A program made the translations under genes and the position numbers. The notes below the pieces were generated by a model. That model made no database searches and had not been told where the DNA came from. It saw only the letters and a program-made list of their open reading frames with translations. A DNA stretch of 64,000 nucleotides, from the NCBI RefSeq assembly GCF_041893525.1, contig NZ_CP169068.1. The stretch is one strand, 5' to 3'. The stretch comes from Phaeobacter bryozoorum. Lineage in GTDB: Bacteria > Pseudomonadota > Alphaproteobacteria > Rhodobacterales > Rhodobacteraceae. Shown one piece after another: positions 26,245 to 35,554 of the stretch. Position 1 is the first letter of the stretch; the number at the start of each line of letters is the position of its first letter.

Positions 26245-27588
26245 ATGGCCAGCCGCAGGACCAGCGCGCCGACGCTGCTGTTTCACCTCTACCGTGGCGC
26301 CACTGCGCTGCTGGCACCATTCGCCTTTCGCAAGGTGGCGGGCAAGCTCGCCGACCATGGCGTTTCTCCCACACGGCAGCGCGAGCGTCTGGGCTATGCC
26401 AGCCAGCCGCGCCCGACCCCAAGCGGACCGGACGGCAGGCCTGCGCCTCTGCTTTGGTTGCACGGGGCCTCGGTCGGTGAAAGCCTCGCAGCGCTCAGCC
26501 TGATTGACAAACTGGCCCCACGGCTGCCCGGCGCGGAGTTTCTGCTGACCTCCGGCACCGCCAGCTCGGCTGAGATGATGGCCAAGCGTATGCCCGCCAA
26601 CTGTCGCCACCAGTTCGCCCCGCTGGATGCCACCGCCCCGGTCGATCGGTTCCTGCGCCATTGGCAGCCCGACGCAGCGCTTTTTGTCGAAAGCGAGCTT
26701 TGGCCGGTAACGCTCCATGCCGCTGAACAGGCTGCTGTGCGGCTCGCGCTGGTCAACGCCCGCCTCTCGGCCCGGTCTGTGGCGCGGTGGAAATCGAAAC
26801 CGGCCACCGCGGCGTTTGTGATGCAGAAGTTTGATCTGCTGCTCAGCCAGAACCCGCAGATGGGGGAAAGCCTGATCGAGCTGGGCGCCGCACCGGACAA
26901 AGTCCATCCCAGCGGCAACCTCAAGGCCGGTTCCGCTCCGCTGCCCGTCGATCAGGCGGCCCTTGATGCGGTCCGCGCAGAGCTTGGCGAGCGCCCGCTC
27001 TGGGTGGCCAGCTCCACGCACCGGGGCGAGGAAGAGACCGTGATCGCCGCGCATAAGGCGCTGCTGGCCGAGGACCCGGACATCTGCCTGCTGCTGGCCC
27101 CCCGCCACCCGGAACGAGCCGAGGACATCATCGCGCTGATCGAGCTGGCAGGCCTCAGCGTTGCGCGCCGTAGCGCCGGTCAGCCGCTGACAGCGGATAC
27201 CCAGGTCTATCTTGCCGACACATTGGGCGAAGTCGGCACCTGGTATGCGCTGTCGCCCATCGTGTTTCTTGGTGGCTCCCTTGCGCCCATCGGCGGCCAT
27301 AACCCCTTTGAGGTAGCACAGGCAGGCGCTGCCGTGATCACGGGTCCGGGATACTCCAACTTCGCCGAGACCTATCCGCCGTTGATCAGCGCGGGCGGCG
27401 CGGTCGAGGTCAATGATGCCAAGGGGCTAGCAGGTGCCGTAAGCCACTGGATGGATGATGATGCCGCCCTCAACGCAGCGCGCGACGCGGCCCGTGGCGT
27501 GGTCGCGGCACAGGCCGCAGCGCTTGATGGCGTGGTTGATCTGCTGATCGACAATCTGGCGCTGTCGCCCGCCCGCCAGCCCCATTGA
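26245..27588 (+). CDS. waaA: 3-deoxy-D-manno-octulosonic acid (Kdo) transferase
   Basis: Inner-membrane glycosyltransferase that adds Kdo to lipid A. It has 447 residues: an N-terminal membrane-associated helix at about 8-30, then the GT30 blocks LLWLHGASVGESLAALSL, FVESELWPVTLHAAEQ, LVNARLSARSVARWK, and the C-terminal GGSLAPIGGHNPFEVAQAGAAVITGP donor-binding region. The enzyme follows moaA almost without gap and is followed 13 bases later by a core glycosyltransferase, fitting lipopolysaccharide core assembly. Confidence 0.95.
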   Translation: MASRRTSAPTLLFHLYRGATALLAPFAFRKVAGKLADHGVSPTRQRERLGYASQPRPTPSGPDGRPAPLLWLHGASVGESLAALSLIDKLAPRLPGAEFLLTSGTASSAEMMAKRMPANCRHQFAPLDATAPVDRFLRHWQPDAALFVESELWPVTLHAAEQAAVRLALVNARLSARSVARWKSKPATAAFVMQKFDLLLSQNPQMGESLIELGAAPDKVHPSGNLKAGSAPLPVDQAALDAVRAELGERPLWVASSTHRGEEETVIAAHKALLAEDPDICLLLAPRHPERAEDIIALIELAGLSVARRSAGQPLTADTQVYLADTLGEVGTWYALSPIVFLGGSLAPIGGHNPFEVAQAGAAVITGPGYSNFAETYPPLISAGGAVEVNDAKGLAGAVSHWMDDDAALNAARDAARGVVAAQAAALDGVVDLLIDNLALSPARQPH

Positions 27589-27601
27589 ACGGGACCCGTA
27601 G

Positions 27602-28645
27602 ATGGCCGACCTTCTTGTCACCAATTTCAATCGCAACTTCACCGGCGTTTCGGCAACCGCAGCCAATGTGATCCGTCAGCAGGCGGGCCGCTATGATATG
27701 GCGCTCGTCGGACGCCCCCTGCCCGGCTGCCCGGACCCCATCAGCATCGCCGCTGCCCGCGCGGCCTCACGCAGGCATGATCCCGCCAAACCCTTTGCCA
27801 TCTGGCATGTGAGGCGCAACACCGAAATGCGTGCGGCGATCTGGGCACGCGACGTCCTGCGCCTGCCCATCCGCATTGTCTTCACCTCGGCGGCGCAGCG
27901 GCGCCACTCGGCCTTTCCCCGCTGGCTGATCTCGCGCATGGACGCTGTGATCGCCACCACCGAGGCCGCAGCGGCCTATGTCCCGCATGTCCGCGCGGTG
28001 GTGCCACATGGCGTCGATACAGATCTGTTCACACCGGCGGAAAACCGCAGTTCCGCCTGGGCCGCGCTGGGGTATGGAGGCCAGCAGGGGATTGCCACCA
28101 TCGGGCGCATTCGCCCCGAGAAGGGCACCGATCTATTCGTGGACGCCATGCTGCGCCTGCTGCCGGATCACCCCGGTCTAGTGGCTCTGGTGGTCGGCCG
28201 CGCCGCGCGGGAGCATCAGGGCTTTCTGAAGGGGCTGCAAGCCCGGATTGCGGCGGCTGGCCTTGGCGATCGCATCCTCTTTCCCGGCGAAATTCCGGCT
28301 GGCGATCTGCCGCGTATGATACGGGCGCTGTCCTTGGTGATGCAGCTGCCGCGCTATGAGGGCTATGGCATGGCTCCGCTGGAGGGGCTGGCAAGCGGCG
28401 TCCCCTTTGTCGGGTCAGACACAGGCTACTACCGCGCGTTCTCCGCACAGGGAACGGTTGGGACGGTGGTGCCGCTGGAAGCTGCCGAGGCCGCGGCGGC
28501 AGCGGCTGATCGCCTGCTGTCGACACCCGATCAGCTGCTGGATTTCGGGCGCGCCGGGCGTGACCTCGCGGTAACGGCCTTTAGCGCAAGCGCCGAGGCC
28601 GATGGGATTGACGCGGTCTATCAGGACCTCTGGTCCGCAGGCTGA
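27602..28645 (+). CDS. lpcC: GT4-type lipopolysaccharide core glycosyltransferase
   Basis: A 347-residue GT-B-fold transferase. The N-terminus VTNFNRNFTGVSATAANVI resembles rhizobial LpcC, the Kdo-mannosyltransferase; the donor-site region has TIGRIRPEKGTDLFVDAML and the E-x7-E-like PRYEGYGMAPLEGLASGVP. It lies directly after waaA, so adding a hexose to Kdo is a sensible role, though the gene symbol and the sugar are inferred from resemblance and context. A hairpin terminator follows. Confidence 0.78.
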   Translation: MADLLVTNFNRNFTGVSATAANVIRQQAGRYDMALVGRPLPGCPDPISIAAARAASRRHDPAKPFAIWHVRRNTEMRAAIWARDVLRLPIRIVFTSAAQRRHSAFPRWLISRMDAVIATTEAAAAYVPHVRAVVPHGVDTDLFTPAENRSSAWAALGYGGQQGIATIGRIRPEKGTDLFVDAMLRLLPDHPGLVALVVGRAAREHQGFLKGLQARIAAAGLGDRILFPGEIPAGDLPRMIRALSLVMQLPRYEGYGMAPLEGLASGVPFVGSDTGYYRAFSAQGTVGTVVPLEAAEAAAAAADRLLSTPDQLLDFGRAGRDLAVTAFSASAEADGIDAVYQDLWSAG

Positions 28646-28676
28646 TCCAGCTCCCCTTCCCCGGCCAGAACGCAAA

Positions 28677-28701
28677 TTGCCTGCCCCGATGGGACAGGCA
28701 A
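28677..28701. terminator. bidirectional hairpin between lpcC-like and amidohydrolase genes
   Basis: TTGCCTG-C-CCC, three-base loop, GGG-A-CAGGCAA: a ten-pair stem with one mismatch between two converging genes. The flanks are only weakly T-rich on either side. Confidence 0.5.
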
Positions 28702-28729
28702 GCAGGTCACCGACTGGATGACGGGCTGA

Positions 28730-29893
28730 TCAGGCAGCAGGCATGCGCTGCTCGACGATTTCGGCCCACCAGCTACAGCCCGCCGGGATCGCCTCATCGT
28801 TGAAGTTGTACTCCGGGTGGTGCACGGCGGCGGTATCGCCGTTGCCGACCAGAATATAGGCACCGGGGCGCTCTTCCAGCATGAAGGCAAAGTCTTCGCC
28901 CCCCATCACCAGCGGCGCGTCATCGCAGCTGCCGGAGATGTCGCGGGCCACTTTGGCTGCAAATTCGGTCTGTTCTTCATGATTGACCATCACCGGGTAG
29001 CCGCGGTGATAGGTCACCTCAGCCGTGCCGCCATAGGTCGCTGCCACACCGGCACAGATCTCTTTGATGCGCTTCTCCGCAAGATCCCGCATATCGCCCG
29101 ACATCGTACGCACGGTGCCTTTGATCTGGACACTCTGCGGGATCACATTGAACGCCTTGGAGGAGGTTTCAAAGGAGGTTACGGACACAACGATCTGATG
29201 CACCGGGTCCGCATTGCGCGAGGCGATGGTTTGCAGCGCCAGCACCGCCTGCGCCGTCATCACGGTGGTGTCGATGGTTTCCTGCGGCTTTGCGGCATGG
29301 CCACCGCGCCCTTCAAAGGTGATGTCGAACTGGTCAGTCGCTGCAAAGAAAGCACCCGGGCGGATCGCAAAGGATCCAACCGGCCGACCCGGCCAGTTGT
29401 GCATCCCATAGACCTCCTGGATATTCCAGCGATCCATCATGCCGTCGTCGCACATTTCCTTGCCGCCGCCGCCGCCTTCTTCGGCGGGCTGGAAGATCAC
29501 CACGACAGTACCGTCGAAATTGCGGGTCTCAGACAGGTATTTGGCCGCCCCCAGCAGCATCGCAGTATGGCCGTCATGGCCACAGGCATGCATCGCGCCA
29601 TCGGTTTTGGAGGCATAATCCAGACCGGTCTGCTCATGGATCGGCAGCGCGTCCATATCGGCGCGCAGACCGATGACCTTGCCGGAGCTGTCAGACTTGC
29701 CCTTGATCACGCCCACAACACCGGTCCGGCCAATGCCGGTGACAATCTCGTCGCAGCCGAATTCTTTCAGCTTCTCAGCGACCAGAGCGCTGGTGCGATG
29801 GGTCTCGAACAGGATTTCTGGGTTTTCATGAATGTCACGGCGCCAGGCGGTGACTTCCTCTTGCAGTTCGGCAAAGCGGTTCTTCACAGGCAT
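28730..29893 (-). CDS. M20-family amidohydrolase, tandem copy 1
   Basis: Di-zinc aminoacylase/hippurate-hydrolase-type enzyme of 387 residues. The metal site is complete: GLRADMDALP, HACGHDGHT, the catalytic Glu pair in PAEEGGGGG, and GGEDFAFMLE near the C-terminus; the lid/dimer domain starts RGGHAAKPQETIDTT. These enzymes split N-acyl amino acids, such as hippurate or acetylated amino acids. AGAGGA lies eight bases before the ATG. It is third in a run of three related genes and lies 87 bases after the second. The substrate cannot be named from sequence. Confidence 0.93.
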   Translation of the reverse strand: MPVKNRFAELQEEVTAWRRDIHENPEILFETHRTSALVAEKLKEFGCDEIVTGIGRTGVVGVIKGKSDSSGKVIGLRADMDALPIHEQTGLDYASKTDGAMHACGHDGHTAMLLGAAKYLSETRNFDGTVVVIFQPAEEGGGGGKEMCDDGMMDRWNIQEVYGMHNWPGRPVGSFAIRPGAFFAATDQFDITFEGRGGHAAKPQETIDTTVMTAQAVLALQTIASRNADPVHQIVVSVTSFETSSKAFNVIPQSVQIKGTVRTMSGDMRDLAEKRIKEICAGVAATYGGTAEVTYHRGYPVMVNHEEQTEFAAKVARDISGSCDDAPLVMGGEDFAFMLEERPGAYILVGNGDTAAVHHPEYNFNDEAIPAGCSWWAEIVEQRMPAA

Positions 29894-29966
29894 GATAATA
29901 TCCTCTTTTTTGCTCAATGCGCCGACCGTCATGGTCTGCGCCGTATTCGGGTAATTGGATCAGGGC

Positions 29967-30002
29967 GCAGCGCCTGCCCGTCAGGGCAGCGGCAGGCGCT
30001 GC
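29967..30002 (-). repeat. 12-bp perfect hairpin spanning the stop codon of amidohydrolase copy 2
   Basis: GCAGCGCCTGCC and GGCAGGCGCTGC pair perfectly around a 12-base loop that contains the stop codon of copy 2. It could slow exonucleases or reduce read-through into copy 1. There is no T tract, so full termination is unlikely. Confidence 0.5.
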
Positions 30003-31144
30003 TCAATCAGGGTGACAAACCAGCTGCATCCGCTGGGAATTGCGTCATCGTTGAAATCATAGGCCGGGTGATGCAGCCCAGCAGAGGGACCATTGCCGAC
30101 GCGGATCATCGCACCGGGGCGTTCCTCCAGCATAAAGGAGAAGTCCTCGCCCCCCATCGCCAGGGGCACCTCCGCGCAACGACCGGCCACAGCCACCGCA
30201 GCCGCATGGGCATATTCGGTTGCGGCAGCGTCATTGATGGTCACCGGCACGCCGTTCACGAACTCCACCTCCGCCGAACCGCCAAAGCTCTGCGCGATAC
30301 CGGCAGTCACCGCGCGCAGCCGTTCCGGGATTTGCGCCCGAACGTCCGGAGAATGGGTGCGAATGGTGCCCTTTACCTCGGCCCGGTCGGGAATGACGTT
30401 ATAGGCCTTCGATGACGTTTCTGCCGAGGTGACCGATAGAACTGCCTGCATCACCGGATCGACGTTCCGCGACACGATGGATTGCAGGGCGGTGATCAGC
30501 TGACACATCATCACCGTGGTATCGACGGTTTCCTGCGGTTTGGCAGCATGGCCGCCGCGCCCCTGAAGACGGATGATGAACTCGTCGACCGATGCCAGAA
30601 TGGGGCCGGGCCGCAGCGCGAATTGGCCCAGCTCCAGCCCCGGCGAATTGTGGATGGCATAGACCTCGTCGATGCCGAAACGGTCCATCAGCCCATCCTT
30701 GCACATGGCCTCCGCACCGTTGCCGCCCTCTTCTGCGGGCTGAAAGATCACCACCGCCGCACCATCGAAATTGCGCGTCTCCGCCAGATATTTCGCAGCC
30801 CCGAGCAACATCGCAGTATGACCGTCATGGCCGCAGGCGTGCATTGCCCCGTCGATCTTCGACGCATGTGGCAGGCCGGTATCCTCCGCCATAGGAAGTG
30901 CATCCATATCGGCCCGCAGGCCGATCACGCGGCCCTGCGTGTCGCTGCGCCCCCGGATCACCCCGACAACCCCGGTCCTGCCAATACCGGTCACCACCTC
31001 GTCGCAGCCAAAGGCCCGCAGTTTCTCGGCAACCAGCGCGCTGGTGCGGTGCGTCTCATACAGAATTTCGGGGTGCTGGTGGATATCCCGACGCCAGGCG
31101 GTGATTTCAGCGTGCATTTCGGCAAAGCGGTTCTTCACGGGCAT
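29981..31144 (-). CDS. M20-family amidohydrolase, tandem copy 2
   Basis: A 387-residue paralogue of its two neighbours, starting MPVKNRFAEMHAEITAWRRDIHQHPE, almost the same opening as copy 1. Metal and catalytic motifs are complete: ADMDALPMAED, HACGHDGHT, PAEEGGNGAEA, GGEDFSFMLE. The residues after the catalytic pair (CKDGLMDRFGIDEVYAIHNSPGLELG) diverge from the other copies, as would be expected for a changed acyl or amino-acid preference. GAGGATT before the ATG lies in the ten-base gap after copy 3, so the two are tightly coupled. Confidence 0.93.
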   Translation of the reverse strand: MPVKNRFAEMHAEITAWRRDIHQHPEILYETHRTSALVAEKLRAFGCDEVVTGIGRTGVVGVIRGRSDTQGRVIGLRADMDALPMAEDTGLPHASKIDGAMHACGHDGHTAMLLGAAKYLAETRNFDGAAVVIFQPAEEGGNGAEAMCKDGLMDRFGIDEVYAIHNSPGLELGQFALRPGPILASVDEFIIRLQGRGGHAAKPQETVDTTVMMCQLITALQSIVSRNVDPVMQAVLSVTSAETSSKAYNVIPDRAEVKGTIRTHSPDVRAQIPERLRAVTAGIAQSFGGSAEVEFVNGVPVTINDAAATEYAHAAAVAVAGRCAEVPLAMGGEDFSFMLEERPGAMIRVGNGPSAGLHHPAYDFNDDAIPSGCSWFVTLIEQRLPLP

Positions 31145-31154
31145 CGGATAATCC

Positions 31155-32321
31155 TCAGGCTGCGGGCAGACGTCGTTCGACCAGTTCGGCAAACCAGCTA
31201 CACCCCAGCGGAATTGCCTCATCGTCGAAATCATAGGCCGGGTGGTGGCACATGGCGGTGTCGCCATTGCCGAGGAAGATATAGGCGCCCGGACGTTCTT
31301 CCAGCATATAGGCGAAATCTTCGGAGGGCATGATCGGGTCGGTGTCATCGCTGACCTTGGCCGCAACAGCGCGCGCGGCCTCAACCGCGTATCCGGTCTC
31401 AGCCTCGGTATTTACGGTGACCGGATAGCCCGGCGTCCAGATCACCTCGGCATGGGCGCCATAGGCAGAGGCGATATCCTCCGCAATGCGGCGCACACGG
31501 ATCTCGGCCTGACCGCGGCACTCCGTTTCCAGCGTCCGCACCGTCCCCTGCAGACGCGCGGTATGGGCAATGACATTAGAGGCGGTACTGTCTGTCTCAA
31601 ATGTGCCAACGGTCAACACCACACGTTTCAGCGGGTCGATATTGCGCGCCACGATAGACTGGAGCGAGACCACGATCTGTGCAGCGACCAGCGTGGTATC
31701 AATCGCCTCATGCGGGGTTGCTGCATGGCCGCCGACCCCAGTCACCCTGATCTCGAACTCATCGGAGGAGGCAAGCAGAGGCCCGGACCGGATGGCAAAT
31801 TCGCCCACAGGGATCCCCGGAGCATTGTGCAGGCCATAGACTTCCTGAATGTTCCAGCGATCCATCATGCCATCGTCACACATCGCCTTGCCCCCGGCGC
31901 CGCCTTCTTCGGCGGGCTGGAAGATCAGCACAACCTTGCCGTCGAAATTGCGGGTCTCGGCCAGGTATTTGGCGGTCCCAAGCAGGATAGAGGTATGACC
32001 ATCATGGCCACAGGCGTGCATTAGCCCCGGTGTCTGCGACGCATAGTCCAGCCCGGTCGCCTCGGTGATGGGAAGCGCGTCCATATCCGCGCGCAGGCCA
32101 ATGACCCGGCCAGAGGTGTTCGCCTTGCCCTCGATCACAGCGACAACCCCGGTCCGGCCAATCCCGGTGGTGATGTCTGTGATGCCAAAGCTGCGTAGCT
32201 TTTCCTCGACGAAGGCCGCTGTCTTATGCACCTCATAGAGCAGCTCGGGCATCTGATGCAGGTGACGTCGCCAGCCGGTGATTTCGGCGTGCATTTCGGA
32301 CAGGCAATTCTTGATCGGCAT
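31155..32321 (-). CDS. M20-family amidohydrolase, tandem copy 3 (first transcribed)
   Basis: First gene of the amidohydrolase run, 388 residues, starting MPIKNCLSEMHAEITGWRRHLHQ. Motifs HACGHDGHT, PAEEGGAGGKA and the C-terminal SEDFAYMLE are intact; the last differs from the GGEDF of the other two copies. A GGGAG site precedes the ATG. The 241 bp upstream, after the argE-like gene, may hold a separate promoter. Uptake by the neighbouring peptide transporter would supply substrates; this link is inference from position. Confidence 0.93.
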   Translation of the reverse strand: MPIKNCLSEMHAEITGWRRHLHQMPELLYEVHKTAAFVEEKLRSFGITDITTGIGRTGVVAVIEGKANTSGRVIGLRADMDALPITEATGLDYASQTPGLMHACGHDGHTSILLGTAKYLAETRNFDGKVVLIFQPAEEGGAGGKAMCDDGMMDRWNIQEVYGLHNAPGIPVGEFAIRSGPLLASSDEFEIRVTGVGGHAATPHEAIDTTLVAAQIVVSLQSIVARNIDPLKRVVLTVGTFETDSTASNVIAHTARLQGTVRTLETECRGQAEIRVRRIAEDIASAYGAHAEVIWTPGYPVTVNTEAETGYAVEAARAVAAKVSDDTDPIMPSEDFAYMLEERPGAYIFLGNGDTAMCHHPAYDFDDEAIPLGCSWFAELVERRLPAA

Positions 32322-32562
32322 GGGTGTCTCCCTACACTTGATCCGTCGTTCCCCAACCGCACCGCTGGCTGATGCGCACTGAGCCTGCACCTGGGCGATG
32401 CGCGTTCAGTCAGGCAGTGCAGACCGGCGACAGCGCTAACCTCCGGGGTCTGCGGCCACTCTCTGCCAGAAAAGTTGCCTTATCAAGTATCGACGTGCAA
32501 GCAGATCTCCTTAGGCCGCGATCAGCCCAAACAGCTGCCGCCGACGCGCCGTTGTTCTGGGC
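32322..32562. other. 241-bp gap between argE-like and amidohydrolase genes
   Basis: No gene of convincing composition is seen. On the minus strand there is an AT-richer patch (GATACTTGATAAGG near 32480-32495) that could be part of a promoter for the amidohydrolase run, but no clean -35/-10 pair. Confidence 0.3.
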
Positions 32563-33729
32563 TCAGGATGCCAGCCGGTCGACCAGCTGCTGCATGAAGT
32601 GGTGGCCAGCGTCGAACTGCGACACCTCGATATATTCATTGGGCTGATGGGCCTGGGCAATGTCACCCGGGCCACAGATCACGGCGGAATAGCCCGCCTC
32701 CTGAAACTGTCCGGCCTCGGTGCCATAGCTCACCACATGGGTGCCATTATCCCCGGTGAGCGAGCGCACCAGCGTCTCTGCCTCGCCCTCGACCTCGGGG
32801 ACCAGCCCCGGAACGTTGAATTTCTTGCTGACGTCGATGCGGGTGTCGGGATGGATCGCCTGCATCTCCGCCTCAACCTCACGCACCCTGGCCAGATAGG
32901 CGGCCTCCCAGTCGGCGGCAAATTCGCCCGGCACCACGCGGAAATCCATCACGAAGCGACAGTCCTTTGCGGTGATATTATGCGCGGTTCCGCCGTTGAT
33001 CATCCCGACATGGCAGGTGGTAAAGGGAGGCGTGAACAGCGCTGCAACCTCATCCGGCGCCTTAGCCATATTCTCGGCATTGCGGGCATTGGCCCAGTCG
33101 ATCAGCCGGGCGCCCTGCATGATGGCGCTGACACCGGTGTGCATGAGCGAGCTGTGCACCTCAAAACCCACCAGATGGGTGCTGTAGCCGATCCCGCCCT
33201 TGTGGCCGGTCACCGGTCGCATCACCGAAGGCTCACCAACGATGACACAGGATCCTTTTGGCAGGACCTCCTGCATCGCGACAATCATGGGCGGCGCGCC
33301 GGTGCATCCGACTTCTTCGTCAAAGCTGAGCGCCAGCTGCAAGGGCCGCGCGACGCCGCGATAATGGGCGGCCACCAGCGCCCAGATCGCCAGCGCGTCA
33401 AAGCCTTTCATATCGCAGGTGCCGCGCCCGTAATACTTGCCATCCCTCTCGACCACGGTGAAGGGATCGCTGTCCCAGGGCTGGCCTTCGATCGGCACCA
33501 CATCCGTGTGCCCCGAGAGCACAACAGCCCCCTCGACCTCGGGGCCAACATGGGCAAAAACCGCCGCTTTATGCGGCTGCTCGGGATCGACCCAGCGATG
33601 CGCGGTGATGCCGTGGCTTGCCAGATAGCCCTCAACCCAATCCACCAGCGGCAGGTTGGTTTCGCTGCTGACAGTGGGAAAGGAGATCAGCTTGGTCATG
33701 ATCTCCAGCGGGCTGAGCTGATCTGCCAT
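32563..33729 (-). CDS. argE: acetylornithine deacetylase-type M20 peptidase
   Basis: A 388-residue M20 metallopeptidase of the ArgE/DapE branch, distinct from the three M20D-like neighbours. Seen: LSGHTDVVPIEGQPW (metal His/Asp), GRGTCDMKGF, SFDEEVGCTGAP (catalytic Glu), VGEPSVMRPVTGHKGG, YGTEAGQFQEAG and the final His in FDAGHHFMQQL. ArgE removes the acetyl group from N-acetylornithine in arginine synthesis; here it starts four bases after the transporter ATPase stop, so it may act on imported acyl amino acids instead. The enzyme class is secure, the substrate less so. Confidence 0.88.
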   Translation of the reverse strand: MADQLSPLEIMTKLISFPTVSSETNLPLVDWVEGYLASHGITAHRWVDPEQPHKAAVFAHVGPEVEGAVVLSGHTDVVPIEGQPWDSDPFTVVERDGKYYGRGTCDMKGFDALAIWALVAAHYRGVARPLQLALSFDEEVGCTGAPPMIVAMQEVLPKGSCVIVGEPSVMRPVTGHKGGIGYSTHLVGFEVHSSLMHTGVSAIMQGARLIDWANARNAENMAKAPDEVAALFTPPFTTCHVGMINGGTAHNITAKDCRFVMDFRVVPGEFAADWEAAYLARVREVEAEMQAIHPDTRIDVSKKFNVPGLVPEVEGEAETLVRSLTGDNGTHVVSYGTEAGQFQEAGYSAVICGPGDIAQAHQPNEYIEVSQFDAGHHFMQQLVDRLAS

Positions 33730-33733
33730 ACCC

Positions 33734-35554
33734 TTAGTAGCCGCTATCAGTTGTCAGAACGAAATGCCCCGGTTCCACCTCGATATATTGCGATGGCTCC
33801 GGCTCGTAGTTCAGATCATGGATCGGCGATGGGATCGGTTTGAAATTCAGGTCCTTCTCCGATTTGCGCTGATTTGGATCGGCAATCGGCACCGCCTTCA
33901 TCAAGGCCTGCGTATAGGCGTGCTGCGGGTTCTCAAAGACCCGCGCCCGCGGTCCCAGTTCCACGATACGGCCAAGGTACATCACACCGACCTGATGGCT
34001 GACCCGTTCGACCACCGCCATATCGTGACTGATGAACAAGAAGGACAGGCCCAATTCTGATTGCAGTTCCATCATCAGGTTAAGCACCTGCGCCTGTACC
34101 GACACATCCAGCGCCGAAACGGCCTCATCCGCGACGATAAGTTTCGGGTTGAGCGCAAGCGCGCGGGCGATGGCAATGCGCTGCCGCTGACCGCCGGACA
34201 TTTCGTGCGGATACCGGCGCATGAAGCTGCGCGGCAGATGCACCCTGTCGAACAGATTGGCGACGCGGTCCTGCAATTCGGAGCCGGAGGCAAGCCCATA
34301 GTTGCGCATCGGCTCCGCCACCTGATCCAGCAGCTGCATCTGCGGATTGAGCGAGGCAAAGGGATCCTGAAAAATCATCTGCATATCAAGGCGCGCCTTG
34401 TGCAGCTCCCGCGGGTTCAGACCCAGAATATCGCGCCCTTCAAATTCCACCGACCCGGACAGCGGCTCCACCAGCCGCAGGATCGACCGCCCGGCAGTGG
34501 ACTTGCCGCAGCCGGATTCCCCGACCAGCGACAGCGTCTGCCCTTTGAACACCTTGAAGGAGACATCCTCCACCGCGTGAACATTGGCTATGGTGCGGCG
34601 CAGAACGCCGCCTTTTACCGGGAAGCGGGTCACCAGGTTGCGCACCTCCAGCAGCACCTCGTCGCTGCCCTTGATCGGCTTGATCTCCTGCTGTTCCACA
34701 CCCATCAGCTTCATCGGCTCCGGGTAGTCCTTGCCGCGCATCTCGCCCAGTTTGGGAACGGCGGCCAGCAGCGCCTTTGTATAGTCGTGCTGCGGGTTCT
34801 CGAAGATTTCGGTGACGGTGCCTTCCTCGACCTTGTTGCCGCGATACATGACAACAACGCGATCCGCCATCTGCGCCACGACGGCCATGTCGTGGGTGAT
34901 GAACATCACCGCAGTGCCGGTCTCGCGCTTCAGCCGGTCCATCAGCGCCAGGATCTCGGCCTGGATGGTCACATCAAGCGCGGTTGTCGGCTCATCCGCG
35001 ATCAGCAGGCGCGGTTCGCAGGCCATGGCCATCGCAATCACGACCCGCTGGCGCATACCCCCGGACAGTTCGTGTGGATATTGTTTCAGGCGGCGCTCCG
35101 GCTCGGGGATCCGCACCTCACGCAGCAGTTCCAGCGCACGGGCCTCGGCCTGTTTCTTGTTGAGGTTCTTGTGGATCCGCAACCCTTCGGTCAGCTGACG
35201 GCCAACGGTGAACACCGGGTTGAGCGCGGTCATCGGCTCCTGAAAGATCATTCCGATCTCATTGCCGCGAATCTGTTTCATCAGCGCCTGATCGGTCTTG
35301 CCGAGGTCGACCTCCTCGCCGTCGCGACGGTCAAACAGCAGCTGCCCCGAGGTAATGTCGCCGCCGCCGAACTCAACCAGCCGCATCAGCGACAGCGAGG
35401 ACACCGATTTGCCGGACCCGGATTCGCCAACGATGCAAACGGTTTCGCCGGGATTGATGTCAAAGGAGACATCCTTCACCCCCACAACCGGACCGTCCTT
35501 TGTCTGAAACTCCACCCGGAGTCCCTTAATTTGCGCGATTGGTTGATCCAGCAC
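33734..35554 (-). CDS. fused double-ATPase subunit of a dipeptide/oligopeptide ABC transporter (DppD-DppF type)
   Basis: A 606-residue protein made of two complete ABC ATPase domains. Domain 1 has Walker A GESGSGKS and signature LSGGMRQR; domain 2 has GESGCGKS and MSGGQRQR; each is followed by the LIADEPTTALD or IVADEAVSALD Walker B and by the C-terminal GPRARVFENPQHAYT-type oligopeptide-transporter segment. In many bacteria these are separate proteins. It is divergent from the binding-protein gene across a 329-bp gap and is followed by the argE-like gene. It energises import by the two permeases on the other side. Confidence 0.94.
   Translation of the reverse strand: MLDQPIAQIKGLRVEFQTKDGPVVGVKDVSFDINPGETVCIVGESGSGKSVSSLSLMRLVEFGGGDITSGQLLFDRRDGEEVDLGKTDQALMKQIRGNEIGMIFQEPMTALNPVFTVGRQLTEGLRIHKNLNKKQAEARALELLREVRIPEPERRLKQYPHELSGGMRQRVVIAMAMACEPRLLIADEPTTALDVTIQAEILALMDRLKRETGTAVMFITHDMAVVAQMADRVVVMYRGNKVEEGTVTEIFENPQHDYTKALLAAVPKLGEMRGKDYPEPMKLMGVEQQEIKPIKGSDEVLLEVRNLVTRFPVKGGVLRRTIANVHAVEDVSFKVFKGQTLSLVGESGCGKSTAGRSILRLVEPLSGSVEFEGRDILGLNPRELHKARLDMQMIFQDPFASLNPQMQLLDQVAEPMRNYGLASGSELQDRVANLFDRVHLPRSFMRRYPHEMSGGQRQRIAIARALALNPKLIVADEAVSALDVSVQAQVLNLMMELQSELGLSFLFISHDMAVVERVSHQVGVMYLGRIVELGPRARVFENPQHAYTQALMKAVPIADPNQRKSEKDLNFKPIPSPIHDLNYEPEPSQYIEVEPGHFVLTTDSGY

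Noticed and set aside
28817..30415. Plus-strand open frame across two amidohydrolase genes
   Set aside because: It spans the reverse of two conserved enzymes and the gap between; no start signal, no domain.
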